Of a DNA stretch of 64,000 bases, positions 29,056-40,434 are shown in pieces (position 1 is the first letter of the stretch; the number at the start of each line of letters is the position of its first letter). This DNA comes from Xanthomonas melonis (GTDB lineage: Bacteria > Pseudomonadota > Gammaproteobacteria > Xanthomonadales > Xanthomonadaceae), in the NCBI RefSeq assembly GCF_020783655.1, contig NZ_JAJGQH010000006.1:183115-247114 (forward strand), given 5' to 3'. Both the position numbers and the translations under genes were made by a program. The notes under the pieces were generated by a model. That model was not told where the DNA came from and ran no database searches. It was given only the letters and a program-made list of their open reading frames with translations.

Positions 29056-30372
29056 TCACGGCAACGCACCCTCGCTGGCCACCGGCGGCAGATCCGGCGC
29101 GATCTGCACCAGCGTGCGCGCCACCGCGCCCTTGCCGTTGGCGACCAGCGCCAGGCCGGCGGCGACCATGGCTTCGCGCTGCGCCGGCTCGCTCAGCAGG
29201 CGCGCCAGTTCGCGGTGGACACAAGCGGCGTCATCGCAGATGGCAACCGCTTCGGCCTCGCGCATGCGCCGCGAGATTTCGGAGAAGTTGTGCAGATGCG
29301 GGCCGGTGACCGCTGCGGTGCCCACGGCGGCCGGCTCGAGCAGGTTGTGCCCGCCGATCGGCTGCAGGCTGCCACCGACGAAGGCGACCTGGGCGCACGC
29401 ATAGAAGCTCATCAGCTCGCCCAGGGTATCGATGACGAATACCGCATCGTGCGCCTGCGGCCACTGCTGCGCCTTGCGCGTGGCCACGCACCAACCACGT
29501 TCGCGCGCCAGTGCTTCCACCTTGCCGAAACGTTCGGGGTGACGCGGCGCCCACAGCAACAGCAGATCGGGAAATTGTGCCAGCAGCCGCGCATGGATAT
29601 CGGCCACCGCCGCCTCCTCGCCTTCATGCGTGCTGGCGGCGATCCACACCGGTCGCGTGGCCGGCACATGCGCGCGGAACTGCGCCACCAGTACAGGCAA
29701 TTGCGCAGGCGCGGCGATGTCGAACTTGAGGTTGCCCAGCGCCACCACCTGGTCGGCCCGCGCGCCCAGGGTGATGAAACGCTCCGCGTCGTCCTGCGAC
29801 TGCGCCGCCACGCAGGTCACCGTGCGCAGCGCGCGACTGATCAACGGTGCCAGCACGCGGTAGCCACGCAGCGAGCGTGCCGACAGCCGGGCGTTGAGGA
29901 TGTACAGCGGAATCCTGCGATCGCGGCAACCGAACAACATGTTCGGCCACAACTCGGTTTCCAGGATCAAGGCCAGCCGCGGGCGGAAATGTTCCAGGAA
30001 ACGGCCCACGCTGCCGGGCACGTCGTAGGGAAGATAGACGTGATCCACCGCATCACCCCAGACCGCGCGCACGCGCTCGGAGCCGGTCGGCGTGATGGTG
30101 GTGATGACCCAGCGGATATCCGGCCGCTGCGCGCGCAAGGCGTTGACCAGCGGCACGGCCGCATTGACCTCGCCCACCGACACCGCATGCACCCAGACGC
30201 GCGGGCGGCCGCAGGCATGCGTGTACGACGCGTAGCGCTCGTTCCAGCGATTGAAGTATTCGCGCACGCGGAAGCCGCGCCACACCAGGTGGTACACCGT
30301 GATCGGCAGCAACAGATACAACAGCGCCGAGTACAGCCCACGCAATAGCCATTCGATCGGGTCTTTCCGCAT
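29056..30372 (-). CDS. waaA: 3-Deoxy-D-manno-octulosonic acid (Kdo) transferase
   Basis: Adds Kdo from CMP-Kdo to lipid A precursor at the inner membrane. The 438-residue protein has an N-terminal membrane anchor (GLYSALLYLLLPITVYHLVW), the GT-B N-domain with VWVHAVSVGEVNAAVPLVNAL, where the Glu of SVGE is the likely catalytic base, and a C-domain with WIAASTHEGEE, LLLLWAPRHPERF and GGSLQPIGGHNLLEPAA. Length is typical. It is divergent from the late acyltransferase gene, with only 76 bp between the starts. Confidence 0.97.
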   Translation of the reverse strand: MRKDPIEWLLRGLYSALLYLLLPITVYHLVWRGFRVREYFNRWNERYASYTHACGRPRVWVHAVSVGEVNAAVPLVNALRAQRPDIRWVITTITPTGSERVRAVWGDAVDHVYLPYDVPGSVGRFLEHFRPRLALILETELWPNMLFGCRDRRIPLYILNARLSARSLRGYRVLAPLISRALRTVTCVAAQSQDDAERFITLGARADQVVALGNLKFDIAAPAQLPVLVAQFRAHVPATRPVWIAASTHEGEEAAVADIHARLLAQFPDLLLLWAPRHPERFGKVEALARERGWCVATRKAQQWPQAHDAVFVIDTLGELMSFYACAQVAFVGGSLQPIGGHNLLEPAAVGTAAVTGPHLHNFSEISRRMREAEAVAICDDAACVHRELARLLSEPAQREAMVAAGLALVANGKGAVARTLVQIAPDLPPVASEGALP

Positions 30373-30448
30373 CCGTGCAGGATACGGGAGCGCTCCGGCG
30401 TGCGCATGTGCACGCTGCCGCGCGCACGCGATCCCTTAGAATTGCCGC

Positions 30449-31369
30449 ATGTCCGAGTCCGCCAACGTCGCCGTTCGCCCCTCCCTGCGCAACCCCAGGC
30501 ACTGGCCCATGTATCTTGGGCTCGCAGTGATGGTGCTGGCCGGCCGCCTGCCCTGGACGCTGCAGCGCGCGGTGGGGCGCGGCGTGGGCTGGATCGCCAT
30601 GCGCGTGGCGGGCACGCGCCGTCGCGCTGCCGAAGTAAACCTCAAGTTGTGCTTCCCCGAACAGGACGACGCCTGGCGGGCACGACTGCTGCGCGACAGC
30701 TTCGATGCGCTGGGTGTGGGCCTGTTCGAATTCGCGCGCGCCTGGTGGGGCAGCATCGATGCGATTCGCCCGGGGGTGCAGATCGAAGGCCTGGAGCATC
30801 TGCAACGGTTACAGGAGCAGCAGCGCGGCGTGCTGCTGGTGTCCGGCCACTTCATGACGCTGGAGATGTGCGGACGCCTGCTGTGCGAGTACGTGCCGCT
30901 GGCCGGCATGTACCGCAGGCACCGCAATCCGGTGTTCGAATGGGCGGTCAAGCGCGGGCGTCTGCGCTATGCCACGCACATGTTCGCCAACGAAGACCTG
31001 CGCGCCACCATCAAGCATCTCAAGCGCGGCGGCTTCCTGTGGTACGCACCCGACCAGGACATGCGCGGCAAGGACACCGTGTTCGTGCCGTTCTTCGGCC
31101 ATCCGGCCTCCACCATCACCGCCACCCATCAACTGGCGCGATTGACCGGGTGCGCGGTGGTGCCGTACTTCCATCGCCGCGAAGGCGGGCGCTACATCCT
31201 CAAGATTGCACCGCCGCTGGCGGGCATTCCGTCCGACGACGTGATCGCCGATACCACCCAGGTCAATGCGGCGATCGAAGACATGGTGCGCGAAGCGCCG
31301 GATCAATACCTGTGGATCCACCGCCGCTTCAAGCGCCAGCCCGGCGGGCGCAGCGCGTTCTATCAATGA
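30449..31369 (+). CDS. Lipid A late acyltransferase, LpxL/HtrB family
   Basis: Transfers a secondary acyl chain from acyl-ACP to Kdo-lipid A. The 306-residue protein has an N-terminal membrane segment (LGLAVMVLAGRLPW), the catalytic HX4E motif in SGHFMTLEMCGR (about residues 132-143), MYRRHRNPVFEW, and the conserved late motif WYAPDQDMRGKDTVFVPFFG. This fits LpxL or LpxP; acyl-chain length is not predictable here. The start has no strong ribosome site. It lies next to waaA, the enzyme that makes its substrate. Confidence 0.94.
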   Translation: MSESANVAVRPSLRNPRHWPMYLGLAVMVLAGRLPWTLQRAVGRGVGWIAMRVAGTRRRAAEVNLKLCFPEQDDAWRARLLRDSFDALGVGLFEFARAWWGSIDAIRPGVQIEGLEHLQRLQEQQRGVLLVSGHFMTLEMCGRLLCEYVPLAGMYRRHRNPVFEWAVKRGRLRYATHMFANEDLRATIKHLKRGGFLWYAPDQDMRGKDTVFVPFFGHPASTITATHQLARLTGCAVVPYFHRREGGRYILKIAPPLAGIPSDDVIADTTQVNAAIEDMVREAPDQYLWIHRRFKRQPGGRSAFYQ

Positions 31370-31414
31370 CCCGGCGGGTCCGCGTGCGCGGGCCGGAGTT
31401 CATCACGCGATCGC

Positions 31415-32746
31415 TCAGCGCGGCGGCGGATCGCCATCGTCGTTGAGCAGTGCTCCGGCATACAACCCGGCCAGCATCAGACTCAACCCGCCCCAGAAGC
31501 TGGAATAGAAGGCCAGGTGCGTGTTGAGCGGGAAGACCGTTGCCACCAGCGCGATCATCGCCGGACGCGCCTGCTCGCGTGCGGCCGCGCTCGAATAGCG
31601 CCACGCGCGCCACGCCTGCGCCGCACCGGCGAGCCACAGCAGCAACCCGACCACCCCGGTTTCGGCCAGGATTTCCAGCACGATCTGGTGCGCATGGAAG
31701 GCCGGACCATCGCCCCAGGCCGGCGCCTGGGTCGGGGCCGGATTGCAGGCCGGGTACGCCTGACGGAAGCCGCGCGCGCCCACGCCATTGATCGGATGCT
31801 CGGCGATCATGCACAGCGCCGCGCCCCAGATCTGGGCACGCCCGGACAAGGCCTGGTCCACGCCCTGTTCGCCATCGCCGAACGCCAGGGCGGTACGCTG
31901 GATGCGCTCGCGCGCCTGCGGCGCCACTGCCACCACGCCACCGCCCAGCAGCGCGCCGGCCACCGCTACCGCCAGCAGCCGGCGGCCACCCAGCAATTGC
32001 CAGCCGGACAGCAGCACGATCACCGCATAGGTGATCCACGATGCGCGCGAACCTGCCAGCACCAGCACGATGCCGACCGCCGCCGCAGCGCCCCCCCAGG
32101 CCCAGACCGTGCGCCGCCCCAGCGCCAGCAACAGGAAGGGCGACAGGCTGGCCAGGGTCTGCCCGAACTTGAGGTTGCATGGCCCCAGCGCACCGCTGAG
32201 GCGGTCCACCAGCGCCAGCTCCTGCGCGGTGCATAGTCCGTGGCCGCTGATCAGTTGCTTGAGCTGATCCAGGCCGAAGAACAGCGGGCTGCTGCCGATC
32301 ACCGCCTGCGCCAATGCATCCAGTGTCCACACCCCGCCGATCACCGCCAGCCCGGTGAAGGTGCGACGGCGGCGCTGCGCATTGGCCACTGCGATCGCGC
32401 ATAGCCACATGAACGGCAGGTAGCGCAGATCCGTGGCGGACTTGCGCAGTGCACGGCCGGCATCCACCGCATCGAACGCCGACAGCATCTGCGGCAGCCA
32501 GTAGGCCAGGAACAGCACGCTGGTCAGGGCCCAGGCCGCGCCGCTGAGCAAGCCGGTACCGCCGCGGAAGCGCGCGTGCAGCAAACGGTAGGCGGCGAAC
32601 ACCGCGCCCAGCGACAACACCGTTTCGGCCAGCCCGGGCGTGGGCCATAGCGCGACGAACAGGATCACCCAGGCCGGCGCCCAGCGGCCGACGTCCGGGG
32701 TCAATACGGGTGGGCGCGCCATGGCGTCAGCGGCGGAGTTCGTCAT
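31415..32746 (-). CDS. O-antigen ligase-like membrane protein (WaaL/Wzy family)
   Basis: Polytopic inner-membrane protein of 443 residues with about ten predicted membrane segments. The region with SGRAQIWGAALCMIAEHPINGVGARGF, split at about residue 290, is the Wzy_C periplasmic loop of ligases and polymerases, followed by AFHAHQIVLEILAETGVVGLL with the conserved HA-H pattern. It most likely joins O-antigen or a short glycan to lipid A core, or polymerises glycan. AAGG precedes the ATG, which lies inside the 3' end of the glycosyltransferase gene (20-nt overlap), so the two are translationally coupled. Confidence 0.86.
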   Translation of the reverse strand: MTNSAADAMARPPVLTPDVGRWAPAWVILFVALWPTPGLAETVLSLGAVFAAYRLLHARFRGGTGLLSGAAWALTSVLFLAYWLPQMLSAFDAVDAGRALRKSATDLRYLPFMWLCAIAVANAQRRRRTFTGLAVIGGVWTLDALAQAVIGSSPLFFGLDQLKQLISGHGLCTAQELALVDRLSGALGPCNLKFGQTLASLSPFLLLALGRRTVWAWGGAAAAVGIVLVLAGSRASWITYAVIVLLSGWQLLGGRRLLAVAVAGALLGGGVVAVAPQARERIQRTALAFGDGEQGVDQALSGRAQIWGAALCMIAEHPINGVGARGFRQAYPACNPAPTQAPAWGDGPAFHAHQIVLEILAETGVVGLLLWLAGAAQAWRAWRYSSAAAREQARPAMIALVATVFPLNTHLAFYSSFWGGLSLMLAGLYAGALLNDDGDPPPR

Positions 32747-33839
32747 AGACCTTCAAGGTGGCCGATTGCATGGCCTGCAACGTATAGGGAATGACCGCCG
32801 GAGCCGCAGGCGCCTGCCGCAGCAGGGCCAGCGCCTGCGCGCACAGGGCTGCGGCATCGAAAGGCGCGACCGCGCCGCCGGGCTGCAGCTCGGCAAGCAG
32901 TTCACCGACCCCGCCGTGTGCCCAGCCCAGTGCCGGCCGTCCGACCGACAGGGCTTCGACCACGGTGCGGCCGAAGGCTTCGGGTTTGCGCGACAGTTGC
33001 AGCACCAGATCGCTGGCGGCATAGGCCTCGGCGATGCGCGCGGTGGGCTCGGTGAACGCCACGGCCTCGGCCACGCCCAAGCGGGTGGCCTCGGCCTCCA
33101 GTTCGCGCACATAGGCCTCGCGTCCGGGTTCGCGCGCCCCCGGCAGCCACAGCCAGGCCGCCACGCCGGCCGCACGCACGTCGGCCAGCAGTTGCAGACC
33201 GTCGGCATGGCCCTTCAGGCGGGTGCCGCGACCCGGCAACAACAGCAGCGGCGCCTCGGCCGGCAGGCCGGGCAACAGGCTCTGGACCCAGGCGCGCGCG
33301 CGGCGATCCGGCCGCGGACGGCGCGGAAACTGGGCGATGTCCACGCCGCGCGCAATGGTGCGCAGGCGGGCCGCCTCGGTGCGCGGGTAGTGTGTGCCCA
33401 CGTAGTCGCGCACCGTGCGCGAGACGCAGATGACCCGCTCGCCGTAGGTCATCACCGCACTGTAGCGGCTGGGCGAGTTGAGGCCGTGGACGGTGGTGAC
33501 GAAGCGCGGCCGCGTCGCGGCCGGCATGCCGCGCAGCGCGTACCACCCCAACCAGGCCGGCAACCGCGAGCGCGCATGCACGATGTCGGCCCCGAGTCCG
33601 GCGAACAGCCGGCGCAGGCCGACCACATGCCGCAGCGTCAACAAGGACTTGCGGCCGATATCCAGGGTCAGATGCTCGCCACCGGCATCCAGCAATGGCT
33701 GGACCAGGCGACCGCCGGCTGACACGACCACGGCGCGATGCCCCGCCTGCACCAGGGCGGCGGCGATTTCCAGGGTGGAGCGCTCGACGCCGCCGGACTG
33801 CAGTGCCGGCAGCAGTTGCACCACGGTCAGGCGGTGCAT
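32727..33839 (-). CDS. Glycosyltransferase, family GT4
   Basis: Cytoplasmic retaining glycosyltransferase of 370 residues with the GT-B fold. The N-domain starts LTVVQLLPALQSGGVERSTL, the typical glycine-rich acceptor loop; the C-domain has LLLLPGRGTRLKGH and the EX7E-type segment NCR-like KPEAFGRTVVEALSVGRPAL. It probably adds a sugar to the lipopolysaccharide core; the sugar is unknown. It lies between the small zinc-finger gene and the O-antigen ligase-like gene on the same strand, with very short gaps, suggesting one operon. Confidence 0.92.
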   Translation of the reverse strand: MHRLTVVQLLPALQSGGVERSTLEIAAALVQAGHRAVVVSAGGRLVQPLLDAGGEHLTLDIGRKSLLTLRHVVGLRRLFAGLGADIVHARSRLPAWLGWYALRGMPAATRPRFVTTVHGLNSPSRYSAVMTYGERVICVSRTVRDYVGTHYPRTEAARLRTIARGVDIAQFPRRPRPDRRARAWVQSLLPGLPAEAPLLLLPGRGTRLKGHADGLQLLADVRAAGVAAWLWLPGAREPGREAYVRELEAEATRLGVAEAVAFTEPTARIAEAYAASDLVLQLSRKPEAFGRTVVEALSVGRPALGWAHGGVGELLAELQPGGAVAPFDAAALCAQALALLRQAPAAPAVIPYTLQAMQSATLKVYDELRR

Positions 33840-33849
33840 CCGGCCAGTA

Positions 33850-34047
33850 TCAGTCGGCGAGCACGAACAGCGCGCCGCAATACGGGCACTTGGCCTCGCA
33901 GTTGGGCTCGTCCTCGATCGGCAGGTACACGCGCGGATGCGAGTTCCACAGCGCCATCGCAGGCGTCGGGCAGCTCAGCGGCAGGTCGCCGCGGTGCACG
34001 GTGTAACGCTTTTCGGCATTGGCGGGCGCGGTGGCGGTCTGGCTCAT
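33850..34047 (-). CDS. Small zinc-finger (CHCC-type) protein
   Basis: A 65-residue protein of the zf-CHCC kind also found in the NDUFS6 subunit of complex I. Likely zinc ligands are the Cys of LSCPTP, the His of SHPRVYL, and the CPYC pair near the C-terminus. The bacterial role is not established. I chose ATG 34047; a longer frame upstream has no family resemblance. It lies 10 bp upstream of the GT4 gene on the same strand. The 325-bp gap to the GH92 gene shows no further gene. Confidence 0.82.
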   Translation of the reverse strand: MSQTATAPANAEKRYTVHRGDLPLSCPTPAMALWNSHPRVYLPIEDEPNCEAKCPYCGALFVLAD

Positions 34048-34372
34048 GGCGGTGCGATCGGAAGGCAAAGGCAGAGCGCGGATTCTAGCAGCCTGCATGA
34101 TGATCGGCCCATCGACCGAGGAGTCACGGCCCGTGCGGACGGTAGGCGCATCGCTTGCCGTCGCGCTGCCGATCCCATCGCCGAGGCCGCTGTGGATGCA
34201 TCGAGCCGCTTGCACCCGCCTGCCGACGGCGCTGCAGCGCAACGACACTGCGCCGGGCATGCCGCCTATCATCGGGAGTCGGCGCTCCGCCATCCGGCTG
34301 CGCGCCCCCCGACGGGCGCAGCATCGGCCCAGCGCACGGGCGGCCGCGCCCGCCCCAAGGAGACATCACCCC

Positions 34373-37300
34373 GTGACCTTGCCTGTTGCCCAGCTGCACC
34401 CGCGCGGTCTGCCGCGAACGCTCGCGGTTGCCCTGCTGTATTCCGCTACGCTGCCGACACTGGCAGCGACGCACTTCGCAAGCAGCTTCGACGGCGGTGA
34501 CCCGACGCCAGTGCAGGTGGCAGAAACTGCCGTCCATGTCGCCATTGGCGCCGGGCCGTCAACGCCATATGCAGCCAAGCCGAACGCCGGCTACACCGGC
34601 CCCCATGCGTTGGCGTATACGACGCAGGGAGTGGGCGGGCGGCGCAGATTGTTCGCCACCGATCTTCCGATCGATGCACACACGACATTGTCTTGGATGG
34701 TGTTGCCGGAAAGTGTGGGCAACGACCATGTGGCATCCACGTATGTCTCGTTGGACCTGCTGTTGGATGACGGCACGCGCGTCTCTGCCAGCGCAGCGCG
34801 CGACCAGCAGGGCGTTGCACTGGACGCGCAGGCGCAAGGCGGTTCGAAGACGCTGTATCCGCAGCAGTGGACGCGCAAGCAGGTGCGGTTGGGGGATGTG
34901 GCCGGGTTGCGCGGGCGTCGTGTGCGGGCGATCGAACTGGAGGTGGCGCCGCCTGCGGGCGCGAGCGCTGCCGGGTGGATCGACGATATCGCCATTGCCG
35001 AGGTGCCACTGGTAACGCCGGCCCGCCCATCGGACTGGGTGTTGACCACACGCGGCACGCAATCCAACGGCACGTTCTCGCGCGGCAACAACTTCCCTGC
35101 GACGGCGGTGCCGCATGGGTTCAACTTCTGGACGCCGGTGACCGATGCCGGAACGCTGAGCTGGCTGTATCGCTGGAACGAGCACAACGATGCGGACAAC
35201 CGGCCGCGCCTGCAGGCGCTGTCGCTCAGCCATCAACCGAGCCCGTGGATGGGGGATCGGCAGACGTTTCAGGTGATGCCCTCGCTCGGTGCTGGCGTGC
35301 CGGAAGCCGATCGAAAAAAGCGCGCACTGGCGTTCTCGCATGCCAACGAAGTCGCACGCCCCTATCGCTATGCGGTGCAGTTCGACAATGGCATCCAGGC
35401 CGAGATCGCGCCCACCGATCATGCGGCGCTGTTCCGTTTTCGCTTCCCTGACCAGGGCGATGCCAATCTGCTGTTCGACAATGTGGACGGGCGCGGCGGG
35501 CTACACCTGGATGCCGCAACGCAGACACTGTCCGGCTACACCGGTGTGCGCAGCGGGCTGTCGACCGGGGCGACGCGCATGTATGTCTATGCCAGCTTCG
35601 ACCGGCCGTGGACGGACAGCGGGAGCATCGACAGCGGGCGGCCGACCGGTTGGATCAAGTTCGATGCTGGCAGCGCACGGCAGGTGCAGATGCGTATCGC
35701 GACCTCGCTGATCTCGCTGGACCAGGCCAGGCACAACCTGGCGCTCGAGATCGCATCCGAGGCCAGTATCGAACAGATCGCCGCGCAAGCGCAGGACGCG
35801 TGGGATGCGTTGCTGGGGCGGTTCGACGTGCCCGATGCGACTGCCGACCAGAAGACCACGCTGTATTCCAATCTCTACCGGCTCTACCTGTATCCGAACT
35901 CCGGGCATGAAAACGTCGGCAGCGCGCAGGCACCGGACTGGCGCTACGCAAGCCAGAACAGCTGGTCGGACGACAACATCGATGGCAGCGCGGTGCGCAG
36001 CTTCGCACCGATCCGCGATGGCCGGGTCTACGTCAACAACGGGCTGTGGGACACCTTTCGCACCGCATGGCCGGCGTATGCGCTCTTTGCGCCCGACGAC
36101 GCCGGACGCCTTGTGCAGGGCTTTATCGAACAAGCGCGTGCAGGCGGCTGGATCGCGCGCTGGTCGTCGCCCGGTTATGCCGATCTGATGGTCGGCACCA
36201 GTTCCGACGTGGCGTTCGCCGATGCCTGGCTCAAGGGCGTGCGCGGCTTCGAACCGGCCGAGGCCTATGCGGCGGCGTTGAAGAACGCAACCGTGGTGCC
36301 GCCGGATCGGCACGTGGGCCGCAAGGGCATGGCGCGTTCGACCTTCCGCGGCTACACCGATACCGACACGCACGAGGGCATGTCGTGGTCGCTGGAAGGC
36401 GCGCTCAACGACTTCGGCATCGCCAACATGGCCGATGCCTTGTCCCGCCAGGCGAGCACGGCGGAAGATCGTGAGCGGTATGCGACCGAGGCGGTGTATT
36501 TCCGCCATCGCGCGGCCGGATACGCGGCCTTGTTCGATCCTGGAGTCGGGTTCTTCCAGGGGCGTACACCCGATGGCGCGTGGCGCGTGAATCCGGCGCA
36601 GTACGACCCACGCGTCTGGGGCAATGACTACACCGAGTCCAGCGGCTGGACGTTTGCGTTCACCGCGCCACACGATGGCCAGGGCCTGGCTGCGTTGTAC
36701 GGCGGGCGTGACGCCTTGGCGGCAAAGCTGGACAGCTTCTTCGCCACGCCTGAAACCGGCGAATCGGCATTTGCCGGCTCCTATGGCAACGCCATCCATG
36801 AGATGACCGAAGCACGCGATGTGCGCATGGGCATGTATGCGCACAGCAACCAGCCGGCGCACCACATTCCGTGGATGTATCTGTATGCCGGGCAGCCGTG
36901 GAAAACCCAGCAGCTGACGCGCGAGATCCTGACGCGGCTCTACCTGGGCAGCGAGATCGGCCAGGGCTATGCAGGCGATGAGGACAATGGCGAGATGTCG
37001 GCGTGGTATCTGTTCGCGGCACTGGGCATCTATCCGTTGCGCATGGGCGCGGCGGAGTACGTGATCGGCTCGCCGTTGTTCCGCCACGCGCGCGTGCGCC
37101 TGCCCGGCGGCGGCACGCTGACCGTCAATGCGCCGCAGAATTCGCCGCAGAACGTGTACGTGCAATCGCTCAGGGTCAACGGCAAACCGTGGCGCAAGAC
37201 CTGGTTGCCGCATGCGGCGATTGCCAAGGGCGCAACGCTGGATTTCGTGATGGGGCCAGCGCCATCGCGCTGGGGCAGCGAGCCGCACGCTGCGCCGCCG

Positions 37301-37735
37301 TCGTTGACGCCAGCGGGTGAACGCCCTGCCCCGTTGCATGACCTGCTGGGTGCCAGCGCACGCGTGACGCAGGCCGATGGTCGCGCGCTGGCGGCTTTGC
37401 ATGACGACGATGCGGGCAGCGCAAGCGCGGTGTCGCAGGCCACGGTACTGACATTCAGCGGCCTTGATCGCGGTGAAGCCATGCTCTACACCGTGACCAA
37501 CGGCAACGCCGGGATTGCGTCGGCCGCCTGGACGCTGGAAGCACGCACTGCAGAAGGCACGTGGCGCGTCGTCGACGCGCGCCGCGAGGAGCGCTTTCAA
37601 TGGCCGCTGCAAACGCGCCCGTTCCGGATCGCGACGCCAGGCTCGTATGCGGAGTATCGGCTGCGTTGGACGGCGCCCGCGCGTGCGCAGGTGGCGGAGA
37701 TCGAGTTACTGGGTGCAGTGCCGGAGGGGCGCTGA
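34373..37735 (+). CDS. Secreted GH92 family mannosidase with altered catalytic motif
   Basis: Exported glycosidase of 1120 residues; a signal peptide covers about residues 1-27. An N-terminal beta domain precedes the GH92 catalytic domain with its (alpha/alpha)6 barrel: RGNNFPATAVPHGFNFWTPV, ENVGSAQAPDWRY, NGLWDTFRTAWPAY and GDEDNGEMSAWYLFAALGIY. A C-terminal region from about residue 960 looks like a discoidin-type module. GH92 enzymes remove alpha-mannose from N-glycans or mannans. The usual G-N-E-P acid motif is S-N-Q-P here: Gln827 replaces the catalytic glutamate. GTG 34373 is used because AAGGAG lies 10 nt upstream and a signal peptide follows. Confidence 0.9.
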   Translation: MTLPVAQLHPRGLPRTLAVALLYSATLPTLAATHFASSFDGGDPTPVQVAETAVHVAIGAGPSTPYAAKPNAGYTGPHALAYTTQGVGGRRRLFATDLPIDAHTTLSWMVLPESVGNDHVASTYVSLDLLLDDGTRVSASAARDQQGVALDAQAQGGSKTLYPQQWTRKQVRLGDVAGLRGRRVRAIELEVAPPAGASAAGWIDDIAIAEVPLVTPARPSDWVLTTRGTQSNGTFSRGNNFPATAVPHGFNFWTPVTDAGTLSWLYRWNEHNDADNRPRLQALSLSHQPSPWMGDRQTFQVMPSLGAGVPEADRKKRALAFSHANEVARPYRYAVQFDNGIQAEIAPTDHAALFRFRFPDQGDANLLFDNVDGRGGLHLDAATQTLSGYTGVRSGLSTGATRMYVYASFDRPWTDSGSIDSGRPTGWIKFDAGSARQVQMRIATSLISLDQARHNLALEIASEASIEQIAAQAQDAWDALLGRFDVPDATADQKTTLYSNLYRLYLYPNSGHENVGSAQAPDWRYASQNSWSDDNIDGSAVRSFAPIRDGRVYVNNGLWDTFRTAWPAYALFAPDDAGRLVQGFIEQARAGGWIARWSSPGYADLMVGTSSDVAFADAWLKGVRGFEPAEAYAAALKNATVVPPDRHVGRKGMARSTFRGYTDTDTHEGMSWSLEGALNDFGIANMADALSRQASTAEDRERYATEAVYFRHRAAGYAALFDPGVGFFQGRTPDGAWRVNPAQYDPRVWGNDYTESSGWTFAFTAPHDGQGLAALYGGRDALAAKLDSFFATPETGESAFAGSYGNAIHEMTEARDVRMGMYAHSNQPAHHIPWMYLYAGQPWKTQQLTREILTRLYLGSEIGQGYAGDEDNGEMSAWYLFAALGIYPLRMGAAEYVIGSPLFRHARVRLPGGGTLTVNAPQNSPQNVYVQSLRVNGKPWRKTWLPHAAIAKGATLDFVMGPAPSRWGSEPHAAPPSLTPAGERPAPLHDLLGASARVTQADGRALAALHDDDAGSASAVSQATVLTFSGLDRGEAMLYTVTNGNAGIASAAWTLEARTAEGTWRVVDARREERFQWPLQTRPFRIATPGSYAEYRLRWTAPARAQVAEIELLGAVPEGR

Positions 37736-37822
37736 GGAGTGAGGTTTTGGGCGTGATCGCTTGGGATGACGACGACCCGCGACGCCTGCCGTTTGCGTTG
37801 CTAAGCCCTACCCTCACCCCAA

Positions 37823-37845
37823 CCCCTCTCCCGTGGGGAGAGGGG
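37823..37845. repeat. REP-like hairpin between GH92 and maeB
   Basis: CCCCTCTCCC and GGGAGAGGGG form a perfect 10-bp stem around GTG, preceded by CCCTCACCCCAA. It lies in the 211-bp convergent region of the GH92 and maeB genes, where it may also stop transcription, though no T run is present. Confidence 0.7.
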
Positions 37846-37946
37846 CTCTGGGCCGTTGTCTTGCCGGCCGAGCGCTTACCGCTTCAAATCGAGCGACACT
37901 CGGCCAATCAAGTCTTGGACAGCTCGCAAGTCTTCGACACCTCGAC

Positions 37947-40256
<2,310 letters not shown>

Positions 40257-40383
40257 CGGCTGTGTAAGTCTCGAAGGCGCAGGAGGGCTGAATTCTACCC
40301 TCCTGCCTGAACAAGGGCCTGTCGCGCAGCTGTCGGCGCGGCAGGAATGGAGCATCGCCAGCCATCGGCGGCCAACGCAGAAC

Positions 40384-40425
40384 GGCCCTGCACCCCGCCG
40401 GGAGCGCCGACGGAGGACAGGGCCG
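40384..40425 (-). terminator. Possible hairpin between dctA and maeB
   Basis: CGGCCCTG and CAGGGCCG pair across about 26 nt in the 178-bp dctA-maeB gap. No proper T run follows on the minus strand, so termination would be partial at best; it may instead mark a processing site. Confidence 0.3.
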
Positions 40426-40434
40426 CAGGAAGCC

